A DNA stretch of 35,317 nucleotides, taken from an uncultured Lachnospiraceae bacterium (GTDB taxonomy: Bacteria > Bacillota > Clostridia > Lachnospirales > Lachnospiraceae). The notes under the pieces are model-generated. The model was not told where the DNA came from. It ran no database searches and saw only the letters and a list, made by a program, of their open reading frames with translations. Position 1 is the first letter of the stretch, and each line of letters begins with the position of its first letter. A program made the position numbers and the translations under genes. Below, piece after piece: positions 6,656-14,454 of this stretch. The stretch spans positions 1 to 35,317 of the forward strand of contig CAJUES010000038.1 in the NCBI GenBank assembly GCA_910585765.1. Direction: 5' to 3'.

Positions 6656-8511
6656 TCTCTACCTCCTCTTTCATTTGGTGTTAAATCCTTATAATGAACT
6701 TCTATTTCTGCGTCCTCCTGGTCAAAAATAAAAGTTACTTTCTCATGGTAATACAGGTTATAGGACTGTCCCCTGGTCAGCAGCGCCCTGCCGATCAGCA
6801 CGCTCGCCTTGCTGTTGTTCTTGATGACGAGACTTCTGTCCTCACCCGGCTTGAAGAGGATCTTCTCGGCACCTTTGAGATCCAGCGGCAGGTTGCAGGT
6901 GTCCAGGATCCACTCGAGCGTGATGCTCTCCCGCCGGCATCTGGCAAACAGGTTGATGCTCTCCGGCGGATAGTCAATCTCGTTTTTGTTGCGTATGACG
7001 TACACGACGATCTTTCCTGTGAAGTCACTCCCCGGCACCGCTTTCTCCATCGGCTCCGCCGTTCCCATATCCACCATCTGTCTTCTCATCGTGCGGTCTT
7101 TCCGTCTCCTGACGTAGGAAATGCAGAACAATGCCGTCACTGCAATGATAAAGACGGTGATGACAGACCAGAAGAACCAGTCGGTTTCCGGCTCCTCCTG
7201 CACAGGAATGAGGATCTCCTCCTGCGCGCTGTGCATGCCATAATAGTTTCCGACAGGATCGGCGAATCGAACTTCTATCCGAGCTGTCTGCGTTTTTCTC
7301 TGCGTTTCCGTTTGCTGTGTCTCTGCCTGCTGTGTTCCGATCCGGGATCCCGCCCGGACTTCTGCCGGATCCGGATTGTCCTGCATGTACGTCTTGTCGA
7401 CCCATGCCTTTCCCTCCGATACGGTATAGTCCGCCTTCTCCCCGTCCAGATACAGTTCCATGCCTCCGTCTGCGAGGTGCCCGTCCAGCAGGCTGTCTCC
7501 GATCGGATCCCTGATATCCACCCAGATCCGTGCTGTCTGCGTGTCCGCCGCATATGTATGTCCTGTACTGACAGAAAATTCATACTCCGCAAACAGGTAT
7601 GCATCGATCTGCATTGCCTGATCGGAATCCATCTGTATCCGGACATCTCTTGAGACGGGTGCGGTGACATCTACCACCGTATATTTTTTGCCTTTGAGCA
7701 CATCGATCCTGCCCGCCTCACAGTGGACCGTCATATTTTCGTTCTGCTGCGCCCCGGTCAGAAGGATCTTAGCCCGTTCCATCATGCAGTCCGGCAATGA
7801 CACGGTCAGCTCCGCGTTCGTCCCGTCCATCTTCCCGATATGGCTTCCGCGATATCCCCATTCCTCAAACAGATATCTGCCGACATATCCGTACAGGCTG
7901 CCAGGATCCACGATCTCATACAGGCTGCCGCCCGTCTCGTCCGCGGCGGCATACACGGTGCATCCTTCCTGGATCTTCTCACCGATTGCCAGGACATCGA
8001 TCTCTATGCCCTTATTTCTTGCCGCCGACACGGTCTGACTGAACGCGCTGGCGGATTCCTCTGTTCCCTGGTCCGTGTCCATCATGATCTCTCCGTCAGA
8101 TATCAATATCATACTCTTTTCTGTCTGACTGCCCCGGAACAATGCCACTGCCGCTTCGAGTCCCGCGCCCGCATTTCCATACTGCCTGTACTGGAGCCCG
8201 TCCAGCGCCTGATCGATCTCCGCGTAGCTGCTTCCGACCGGAAGTGCCGCGCAGACTTCATTATTGTAGGCGACAAATCCCATCTCACAGTTCATCGGCA
8301 GTGATGCCGCCAATCCTCTCACAAAGTCATATACAAGGTACTGGCTGTCCACGTCCTCCATGGATTTGCTGCAGTCCATGACGACGATGACCTCACGGCT
8401 CTGCTTCTGTTCCTCCTGCGCACAGACAGCGATCCGCGCCTGCGCGGAGATCAAAAGCAGCATCGCTATAGCAAATGATTGAATCTTTCTCTTTTGTATC
8501 GTTTTTTTCAA
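6652..8511 (-). CDS. Membrane-anchored von Willebrand A domain protein
   Basis: 619 residues, with a TTG start (8509-8511) preceded by AAAAGGTGTG. Residues 1-31 form a signal peptide ending near VCAQ. The vWA domain spans about 39-215, with the metal-site motif DCSKS at 46-50 and LISDGE at 136-141; the usual third-position Thr region reads YGNAGAG. A beta-rich extracellular region follows, then a Gln/Thr-rich linker (about 392-410), one membrane helix at about 445-467, a basic stop-transfer stretch (YVRRRKDR) and a cytosolic beta-rich domain of ~150 residues. The stop overlaps the start of the sheath-like gene by four bases. It is the first gene of the operon and could anchor or sense on behalf of the particle; that role is inference. 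Confidence 0.82.
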   Translation of the reverse strand: MKKTIQKRKIQSFAIAMLLLISAQARIAVCAQEEQKQSREVIVVMDCSKSMEDVDSQYLVYDFVRGLAASLPMNCEMGFVAYNNEVCAALPVGSSYAEIDQALDGLQYRQYGNAGAGLEAAVALFRGSQTEKSMILISDGEIMMDTDQGTEESASAFSQTVSAARNKGIEIDVLAIGEKIQEGCTVYAAADETGGSLYEIVDPGSLYGYVGRYLFEEWGYRGSHIGKMDGTNAELTVSLPDCMMERAKILLTGAQQNENMTVHCEAGRIDVLKGKKYTVVDVTAPVSRDVRIQMDSDQAMQIDAYLFAEYEFSVSTGHTYAADTQTARIWVDIRDPIGDSLLDGHLADGGMELYLDGEKADYTVSEGKAWVDKTYMQDNPDPAEVRAGSRIGTQQAETQQTETQRKTQTARIEVRFADPVGNYYGMHSAQEEILIPVQEEPETDWFFWSVITVFIIAVTALFCISYVRRRKDRTMRRQMVDMGTAEPMEKAVPGSDFTGKIVVYVIRNKNEIDYPPESINLFARCRRESITLEWILDTCNLPLDLKGAEKILFKPGEDRSLVIKNNSKASVLIGRALLTRGQSYNLYYHEKVTFIFDQEDAEIEVHYKDLTPNERGGRE

Positions 8512-8754
8512 TTGTCTTCACACCTTTTGTTTATTAGGGATTGTATTGTATATTCCAGCAGATTTTATCAGAAGTTGCTTTGTAATATTTTGTCGAATTT
8601 TGTTTTTTTATCGTACCACCCCAACACAAAAAAATCCATGACGTTCTCAGAAAACTTTATTTTCCAAAAACGTCATAGAATTTTGCCGGGGTACATTTTA
8701 TTATATTGTTGTAACGTAAATCTTATGTTGTGTATAAAAGGAGGGTCTTGAATC
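8512..8754. promoter_or_regulatory. Divergent promoter region of the injection-like operon and the 43-residue peptide gene
   Basis: This AT-rich stretch lies between two divergent start codons, so both promoters should be here. A long imperfect inverted repeat is visible: ATGACGTT (8638-8645) with AACGTCAT (8669-8676), flanked by GTACC (8613-8617) and GGTAC (8690-8694). A TATATT box at 8703-8708 could serve the rightward gene. I cannot assign -35 elements with confidence. Confidence 0.45.
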
Positions 8755-8886
8755 ATGAAAAATGTATTTGCTGTCTTATTGGCTCTGTGTCTGGTAGCGG
8801 TGGTTGTCCCGCCGGTTTCGGAGGGGGATGACGGGAATTATGGGATTAGCACACATGAATATTCCTGCCAGGGCGACGTCAATTAA
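8755..8886 (+). CDS. 43-residue secreted peptide, candidate signal peptide precursor
   Basis: ATG at 8755, TAA at 8884-8886, with an excellent AAAGGAGGG ten bases upstream. Residues 1-22 are a short basic start (MKN) and a strong hydrophobic core (VFAVLLALCLVAVVV) ending in PPVS. Residues 23-43 are polar (EGDDGNYGISTHEYSCQ...) with a single Cys. Length and layout match precursors of Phr/NprX/PapR-type peptides that are exported, trimmed and re-imported to bind HTH-TPR regulators of the RNPP group. Its stop codon overlaps the stop of a convergent HTH-TPR gene, the arrangement seen in some Rgg/SHP pairs. Function is inferred from this layout; I do not recognise the peptide itself. Confidence 0.68.
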   Translation: MKNVFAVLLALCLVAVVVPPVSEGDDGNYGISTHEYSCQGDVN

Positions 8887-10703
8887 TCAATATCTCTATG
8901 AAACTTGTCTTGATATGCCTTCTGCAGGATCACCATTATATCTTTCCTATCATACAGGCAAATCAAATTATATCCATATCTAAGATAAGTTTCTTCTACC
9001 TCTGGCAAGCCTCGTTTCCCGTATACCAGGGACAGGTTTGCCAGTATGTCTCCTGCCATGTCCCCGCGGCAGCACTCGAGACCGTGCCGCAGACCTTCCT
9101 TTCCGATCTCCTCTGCTTTTTCCAGCTCGTCAGCTGCTTCCAGAAATCCTGCGTAATTTAAGTATAATGTCAATCCCGGAACAGCATGGTGCCGCATCAA
9201 TACCCTGCTTTTTTTATAACGCTGCACCAACGCCTCATAGATGATGAGTGCTTTCTGCACTTTTTGCGCTTTTCTAAAGTTGATTGCTATATGATTCCAT
9301 ATCGTGTATTCCATCCGGAACGGGACACGGTAGATCATTGTTCCCGAATCCGCAGGCGGCATCGTCAGATGAAGCAGTTCCCAAAGCTGCTCGTTTGCCT
9401 GTTCGCGCGTCAGTTCGCCTCCCTCTGTCTGGGCGGAAATGCGTCCTGTCCCGATAAACTGTCTGTTGACACTCTTTGTCATATCCAGTTTCGCTTCAAT
9501 CTCATCGAGCAGCTTCATCGCCTTCTCCCACCGGTCTTTCGGAAAGCTGCGGTTATACTCCCTCACCTTCTCATACAGTTCATAGTCGTCCGCCTCGATA
9601 TACCCGTAATATTTTTCCCGCTCCATACCCATTCTTTTCAGCATCTGATAGAGATTCTTCTTATTGGGACTTCTCTTCCCTTTCTCGATGCGCGACAGCG
9701 TTTCCTGCGCGCAGATATCCGCACAGAGCTTCTCCTGAGATAGTCCTCCCGCCTCCCTGAGATCCCGGATCAGCTCATTGGTGATGACAAACTCGCCCTG
9801 AAAACTGCTTCTCATAAATGCCGCCATCATATTAGATTCCATGTGCACGCCTGCCGCATCATACAGGAAAACGAGTGCCTCCTGATATTTCTTACACTGT
9901 TTCAGCTCACTATGCCTGCCCATTTTCTCAAGGCAGGTTTCTTCCAGCGCCAATATTTCCCACAGCGGGCTCAGGGAACCATTCTCAACGAGGGATCGTT
10001 TTCCCTTTTGGCATATGATGTAAGCTTCCTCCACCCTATCCTGTCTCAGATAGAGCTGTCCCAGCAGCCACGCGCAGTGCGGGTACACCTTTACCTGTTC
10101 CTCGGTATCTGTGTAGTGGTGCAGTATGTAACTGCACAGCTGTTCCAAATGTCCGGATAAACCGCTGATATCCCCGAGCTCCCACAGACAGTATGCGATC
10201 ACCATGATCAGCCGGATCTCCTGATTGCACAGGCGCTGTCCCGCCCCGAGTGCCCTTCTCCAATCATTGCGCAGGGTACACGCAAGTGCCTGTTCCATCC
10301 CGCACAGACAGGATGCATGATCCTGTTTTTTCATATAGCACGCCATCGCCCACAGCGCAGCCTTGTACTGTTTGTGGATCGAGCGCTTATTGTCATTGTA
10401 TGTATCATAACCTGCGATCAGCTCCGTCAGCCTTTCGTGATCCCACTCCGCTATGCTGTGCTCGATCTCTGCCCTGTACGAAATGGCGGCATACTCTTCG
10501 CCGGATACTGCAAGCTCCAGCTTGTCGATGGATTTTCCCAGACGCTCAAACAATGCCTGCAGTGTAAAGTAATCAATCTCATGTCCCCCGCTCTCCACCT
10601 TGGACATCTCGGATATGCTTATGATCCCATCCGCTACACGCTTCTGTTTCTCGCCCATTTTCTCACGCTCCTTGAAGAGCATGACACCTAATTCCTGTAT
10701 CAT
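8883..10703 (-). CDS. HTH-TPR transcriptional regulator with two helix-turn-helix segments
   Basis: 606 residues; the ATG has AAAGGAG seven bases upstream. Residues 1-60 form an XRE-like HTH (ADGIISISEMSKVESGG, then LFERLGKSIDKLEL). Residues about 75-300 are helical repeats of TPR type. A second, better HTH lies near 305-365 (LREAGGLSQEKLCADICAQE, then LSRIEKGKRSPNKKNLYQML). The rest is again TPR-like. The layout resembles peptide-responsive RNPP regulators (Rgg, PlcR, NprR), but with a second HTH and double length. It lies 60 bases downstream of the small XRE gene, probably in the same transcript, and its TAA shares bases with the TAA of the convergent 43-residue peptide gene. The nearest divergent target is the vWA/sheath operon; that link is a hypothesis. 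Confidence 0.75.
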   Translation of the reverse strand: MIQELGVMLFKEREKMGEKQKRVADGIISISEMSKVESGGHEIDYFTLQALFERLGKSIDKLELAVSGEEYAAISYRAEIEHSIAEWDHERLTELIAGYDTYNDNKRSIHKQYKAALWAMACYMKKQDHASCLCGMEQALACTLRNDWRRALGAGQRLCNQEIRLIMVIAYCLWELGDISGLSGHLEQLCSYILHHYTDTEEQVKVYPHCAWLLGQLYLRQDRVEEAYIICQKGKRSLVENGSLSPLWEILALEETCLEKMGRHSELKQCKKYQEALVFLYDAAGVHMESNMMAAFMRSSFQGEFVITNELIRDLREAGGLSQEKLCADICAQETLSRIEKGKRSPNKKNLYQMLKRMGMEREKYYGYIEADDYELYEKVREYNRSFPKDRWEKAMKLLDEIEAKLDMTKSVNRQFIGTGRISAQTEGGELTREQANEQLWELLHLTMPPADSGTMIYRVPFRMEYTIWNHIAINFRKAQKVQKALIIYEALVQRYKKSRVLMRHHAVPGLTLYLNYAGFLEAADELEKAEEIGKEGLRHGLECCRGDMAGDILANLSLVYGKRGLPEVEETYLRYGYNLICLYDRKDIMVILQKAYQDKFHRDID

Positions 10704-10763
10704 AGCTTTTCTCCTTTGTAAACAGTATACCGCACCTCTTTGTCACCGTCCACCGCCCTGCGA

Positions 10764-10994
10764 TTACTTTTTCCCCTTTCTGGCATACGGGACTCTCTCG
10801 TCTGTCAGATCCAGCAGGTAGTCAATGCTCGTGTCATAGAGCAGTGCCAGGCAGATCAATATTTCCGTTGGGATCCCTACTTTCCCCCGCTCATAGTCGC
10901 TGTAGACCCGCTGGCTGCACTGCAGTCTCGCCGCCAGCTGTGTCTGTGTCAGGTCATTGTCCTCTCTCAGATCTCTCAATCGCGCATAACGCAT
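10764..10994 (-). CDS. Small XRE-family repressor
   Basis: 76 residues from the ATG at 10992-10994, which has GAGGTG six bases upstream. A GTG at 11001-11003 would add three residues, but it is buried in that Shine-Dalgarno sequence. Residues 1-60 are a Cro/CI-type HTH: LRDLREDNDLTQTQLAARLQ, CSQRVYSDYERGK, then GIPTEILICLALLYDTSIDYLLDL. There is no effector domain, so it probably acts as an autorepressor. Two perfect palindromes lie directly upstream of its start. It precedes the 606-residue regulator, so one promoter likely drives both. Confidence 0.85.
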   Translation of the reverse strand: MRYARLRDLREDNDLTQTQLAARLQCSQRVYSDYERGKVGIPTEILICLALLYDTSIDYLLDLTDERVPYARKGKK

Positions 10995-11021
10995 GTTTAT
11001 CACCTCATTACCATCATATCC

Positions 11022-11063
11022 TAGCGGATTCCCCGCTAAGAATTTTTAGCGGAAATACCGCTA
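11022..11063. promoter_or_regulatory. Two perfect 17-bp operators upstream of the XRE repressor
   Basis: TAGCGG-N5-CCGCTA occurs at 11022-11038 and again at 11047-11063, 25 bp centre to centre. The second extends to TTTAGCGG-N5-CCGCTAAA. On the transcribed strand a TATGAT -10 box lies just downstream of the first copy, so both sites would cover the promoter. Twin palindromes of this kind are typical XRE autoregulation sites. Confidence 0.75.
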
Positions 11064-11229
11064 AACTTTTAGTTTAAAGATGATCGATCGGGACACCAAA
11101 AAGAGTCCGGCGGCGGTTCCTGATGCCTCCCGGATACTCTCCATATTTCCATTGCACACAATGATCCGGTATGATATATTTATTTCATCAAGCGACTGAA
11201 AAATATTTGAACCAGAAAGACGTGATTCC

Positions 11230-11801
11230 ATGACAGACTATGAGAAAGCCATCGCCCTATGGCAGCAGAAAAATATCACAACAGACGCCGCGTTATCGGA
11301 GGCATTGAACGGTCAGCGGATCTCCTTTGCATACCACTCCGGCAAAATAGAAAACGACAGCATCACCTATCACGACACCAGGGAAATCTTTGAACACGAC
11401 GGCGTGACCTCCTACACCGGCGACCTGAGGACACTCTTTGAGATCCGCAATTCCAGGGACGCACACGAATTCTTCCTGGCAGCATTCAATGAAAAACGCA
11501 CGCTCGACGAAGCTTTCATAAAAGAACTGCAGCGGCATATTTTCATGCGAAATTTGAGAACATCCATCCGTTTGCAGACGGCAACGGGCGCACCGGAAGG
11601 CTTGCCATGAATTATTTCCTGGTCATGCACAACCATCCGCCCATCACCATCCACGAGGAGGACCGCCAGAGCTATTACGAGGCGCTGGAGGCATGGGATA
11701 CCGCGCAGGATCTCGATGCGCTCCGCAGCTTCCTGATCAGCCAGACCGTGAAAACATGGTCCAGACAGATCGCCCGCGCTGAAAAAAGAGCGCATCCGTA
11801 A
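11230..11801 (+). pseudogene. Decayed Fic-family AMPylase gene
   Basis: The first part (11230 to about 11543) encodes an N-terminal region with HSGKIEND, matching the (S/T)xxxE(G/N) inhibitory helix of class II Fic proteins, followed by helices down to FIKELQRHI. Reading then shifts frame. In the new frame, from about 11552, it gives FHAKFENIHPFADGNGRTGR, the intact Fic catalytic motif with its His, and continues to the stop at 11799-11801. The ~50 residues that normally separate these parts are missing, so a deletion with frameshift has removed the core. Fic enzymes transfer AMP to target hydroxyl groups. The protein is almost certainly not functional. The intact motif shows the loss is fairly recent. 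Confidence 0.85.
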
Positions 11802-11809
11802 TCCGCCGA

Positions 11810-12604
11810 TCACATCCTCGCCGCCATCAGGCTGCTCGAAGAATACCGCCTAAGCCCGCGGTAGAACACAAACACCGCCAGCGCGGACAGCAGCACCAGA
11901 TACCCCAGCACCGCAAGCAGCTTTGCCGCGTCAAACTCGATCATGACGTGCACCGGGTGATAGATCATCATGCCCACCGGGATCACATTGTAGAGCAGGA
12001 ACCGGGCGGATCCCTTGAAGATGCCGTCCGGGTAGGTGTCGAAGGTGATCACGCTGTTTATCATATGACTGGCAAACAGCTCCGAGCGCACGAACCAGAA
12101 GGACAGGCTCCCCATCAGCAGGGCAAACGCCGTCACGAGCCCCGCCCCCGTCACCGTAAACAGCAGAAATAACAGCAGGCGCTCCACGCTGAAACAGAAA
12201 ACGCAGATCAGCAGCAGGCCATACAGCAGATCCCCGATCGCGGAGGTATTTGTCGCGGAGGTCATCACACTGAGCAGGACATTTTTAGGCTGGACCAGAT
12301 ACGAGTCCAGCTTGCCGTTGATGATCAGCTCCGGCAGGGCAAATACCCGCGCAAACAGGATCCGCGACAGACCGAAACTGCTCGCCGCAAGCCCCCACAG
12401 CAGCATGACTTCGCGCATCGTATAGCCCCCCACATCGTCCCGCAGGCGCAGCAGGATGACCCACTGCACGATAAAGGTCGCATTGTTGAGCATCATAAAT
12501 AAGACATTCGTCACAAAAGTGACCTTGTTGAGCATCTCCCGCATGATGTTGTACTTGACTGAGAGCGCGCACACCCGCAGCTGATTTTTAACCGCCGTTA
12601 ACAT
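11810..12604 (-). CDS. ABC-2 type exporter permease (DUF990-like), second subunit
   Basis: 264 residues from the ATG at 12602-12604, which has GGGAGGGAGGAAAC upstream; an ATG 24 bases further up lacks such a site. About six membrane segments are visible (NVLFMMLNNATFIVQWVILL, MLLWGLAASSFGLSRILF, LLYGLLLICVFCF, LLFLLFTVTGAGLVTAFALL, LLAVLGYLVLLSALAVFVFY). The pattern is that of the ABC-2_2 permeases that work as pairs with a separate ATPase. The start overlaps the end of the first permease gene by 17 bases, so translation is coupled. The substrate is unknown; relatives export drugs or lipidic compounds. Confidence 0.8.
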   Translation of the reverse strand: MLTAVKNQLRVCALSVKYNIMREMLNKVTFVTNVLFMMLNNATFIVQWVILLRLRDDVGGYTMREVMLLWGLAASSFGLSRILFARVFALPELIINGKLDSYLVQPKNVLLSVMTSATNTSAIGDLLYGLLLICVFCFSVERLLLFLLFTVTGAGLVTAFALLMGSLSFWFVRSELFASHMINSVITFDTYPDGIFKGSARFLLYNVIPVGMMIYHPVHVMIEFDAAKLLAVLGYLVLLSALAVFVFYRGLRRYSSSSLMAARM

Positions 12605-13379
12605 ACAGTTTCCTCCCTCCCTTTTCATAGATCCAGAACAGCAGCCCGCAGCCCAGGACCAGATACACCGCCTGCGCCGCCAGGATCTCCAGACACTTTT
12701 CCGCGCTGAAATCGACGATCAGCTTTGCAGGTCCGTAACACACCGTATAGATCGGCGTCAGCTTCAATACCGGCTGCAGGGCTGCCGGAAAGATCTCTAT
12801 CGGAAAGATCGTTCCCACGACCAGGATCATCTTGTCGTACAGCCACTGGAATGGGTCTGCATCCTCGATCCAGAATGACAGCATGCTGATACATATCTTG
12901 AACACTGCGTGGATCGTCATCCCGAGCACTGTGCACGGCACTGCCGCCAGAAGCGTGATCCCCCGAAATCCCGGGATCCCTCCCACCATTGTCACCCCGA
13001 TCACAACCGTGAGCACAGCGTACATCGGCAGCTGTATGCTCCACTCCGCCGTGTATTTTGCAAGGATATACAGCGGGTAGCAGTAGGGTTTGTTCACCAG
13101 ATACGCGATATTCCCGCCCCGTATATCCGCCGACACCTGCTGCCGTATCGTCGCCGAGCGCGCGCCAAACCAGATCATCTCCGTGATCATCACATACCAG
13201 ATCATCTGCTCCTTCGTGTACCCCGCGATCAGATCCTCCGGCGACGCGTACATGTAGTCCCACAGATTGATAAATATAAAGCACAGCATGAAGTAGCTGA
13301 TAAATCCCATAGTGATATTTGCCGCATACTGCAGATTCTCCATCAGCACCGAGCGGTAGATCACCACATATTTTCTCAT
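12588..13379 (-). CDS. ABC-2 type exporter permease, first subunit
   Basis: 263 residues. The start overlaps the stop of the ATPase gene by four bases (ATGA). Membrane segments are visible at about 20-40 (ANITMGFISYFMLCFIFINL), 105-130 (IQLPMYAVLTVVIGVTMV), 140-165 (ITLLAAVPCTVLGMTIHAVF) and near the C-terminus (AQAVYLVLGCGLLFWIYEKG). The protein is similar in size and layout to the permease encoded just downstream, and the two probably form the heterodimeric channel. This ATPase-permease-permease order is standard for ABC-2/DUF990 exporters of Clostridia. It ends in a basic cytosolic tail. Confidence 0.82.
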   Translation of the reverse strand: MRKYVVIYRSVLMENLQYAANITMGFISYFMLCFIFINLWDYMYASPEDLIAGYTKEQMIWYVMITEMIWFGARSATIRQQVSADIRGGNIAYLVNKPYCYPLYILAKYTAEWSIQLPMYAVLTVVIGVTMVGGIPGFRGITLLAAVPCTVLGMTIHAVFKICISMLSFWIEDADPFQWLYDKMILVVGTIFPIEIFPAALQPVLKLTPIYTVCYGPAKLIVDFSAEKCLEILAAQAVYLVLGCGLLFWIYEKGGRKLYVNGG

Positions 13380-14368
13380 TGCGCCCTCTCCCTCCCCTCT
13401 GATCGGTAGATCTCCATGATGATATTTTCGAGCGGTATATTCGAGATATTGATGTCCTCCACATGCTCCGCGTCGATGCTGCGGAGCGCGTCGTTGATCT
13501 TCATCACCGAGGTGTCCACCTCAAGCCTGACATGACTGCCCTTCTGTTTCAATATCGTTATGCCCTCCGCCGGGGGCAGTGCTGTCTCCTCCTGCAGCTT
13601 CACCTCCACGATCTTCTTATTCAGATAGTGGTATTTCAGATGCTCCATGGAGTCGTCCATCACGATCTGACCAGAGTTGACGATGACGATGCGCTTGCAG
13701 AGCTTCTCGATATCCCCGATATCATGGCTGGTCAGAAAGATGGTCGTGTGGAGCTCCCTGTTCATCTGCTTGATCAGCATACGGATATTTTCCTTCACGA
13801 CCGGGTCCAGACCGATCGTCGGCTCATCGAGGAACAGTACCTTGGGCTTGTGGATCAGCGACGCCACAATCTCGCAGCGGATGCGCTGTCCCAGCGACAG
13901 GTTCCGGACCGGTGTGTTGATGAAGTCCGAGAGTTCAAAGATCTCCGAAAGCTCCGCGATGCGCCACTCGGCCTCCCTGCCAGAGAGGTCATAGATCGCG
14001 CCGAAGAAACAGAAATTGTCGTACGGTGTCAGATGTGTCCAGAGCTGCTCCTTCTGCCCGAACACCGTGCCGATCTGGTAGGCAAGCTGCTTTCTCTTTT
14101 TCACAGGATCGATGCCAAGCACTTCCACCCTGCCGCCGTCCGGGTACAGGATCCCTGTCAGCATCTTGATCGTCGTGCTCTTGCCGGCCCCGTTCGGACC
14201 GATAAAGGCGAGCACTTCCCCCTCCTCCACGCCAAACGACACCCTGTCGACTGCCCTGATCTCCTCCGTCTGCGGGTGAAAGACCGCCCTGATGCTGCCT
14301 CTCATCCCCTTCTCCTTGCGCTTCACCCGGAAATTCTTGGTCAGCGCCTCCGCCTCGATCACTCTCAT
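13376..14368 (-). CDS. ABC exporter ATP-binding protein
   Basis: 330 residues. Walker A GPNGAGKST at 57-65, signature LSLGQ at 157-161, Walker B VLFLDEPTIGLD from 177 and the switch His in LTSHDIGDIEKLC are all intact, so it should hydrolyse ATP. An N-terminal extension and a ~90-residue C-terminal domain after the nucleotide-binding fold resemble the daunorubicin/viologen-exporter type ATPases. The ATG has AAGGAGGGACAGAC upstream. It is the first gene of a three-gene exporter operon. Its long leader (14396-14641) contains a terminator and a competing stem, so expression is probably controlled by attenuation. Confidence 0.9.
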   Translation of the reverse strand: MRVIEAEALTKNFRVKRKEKGMRGSIRAVFHPQTEEIRAVDRVSFGVEEGEVLAFIGPNGAGKSTTIKMLTGILYPDGGRVEVLGIDPVKKRKQLAYQIGTVFGQKEQLWTHLTPYDNFCFFGAIYDLSGREAEWRIAELSEIFELSDFINTPVRNLSLGQRIRCEIVASLIHKPKVLFLDEPTIGLDPVVKENIRMLIKQMNRELHTTIFLTSHDIGDIEKLCKRIVIVNSGQIVMDDSMEHLKYHYLNKKIVEVKLQEETALPPAEGITILKQKGSHVRLEVDTSVMKINDALRSIDAEHVEDINISNIPLENIIMEIYRSEGRERAQ

Positions 14369-14404
14369 TGTCTGTCCCTCCTTAGAAATATTTAAATGTA
14401 AAAA

Positions 14405-14449
14405 GAGCCGTCATGTTACATACACTTTCATGTATATACCATGCGGCTC
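14405..14449 (-). terminator. Leader terminator upstream of the ABC exporter operon
   Basis: On the minus strand GAGCCGCATG (14449-14440) pairs with CATG-A-CGGCTC (14415-14405); an inner ATACA/TGTAT stem extends it. It is followed by TTTTTACATTT. It lies 37 bases before the exporter ATPase start, so it would stop transcription before the structural genes. Confidence 0.75.
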
Positions 14450-14454
14450 CCCAT

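Noticed and set aside
6694..7653. Plus-strand open frame of 319 codons
   Set aside because: Antisense to the vWA protein gene; no ribosome site and no domain.
13463..14395. Long plus-strand open frame of 310 codons
   Set aside because: It is antisense to the ABC ATPase gene, which has intact Walker motifs; the frame is rich in His/Arg/Leu as expected from a GC-rich shadow and has no ribosome site.
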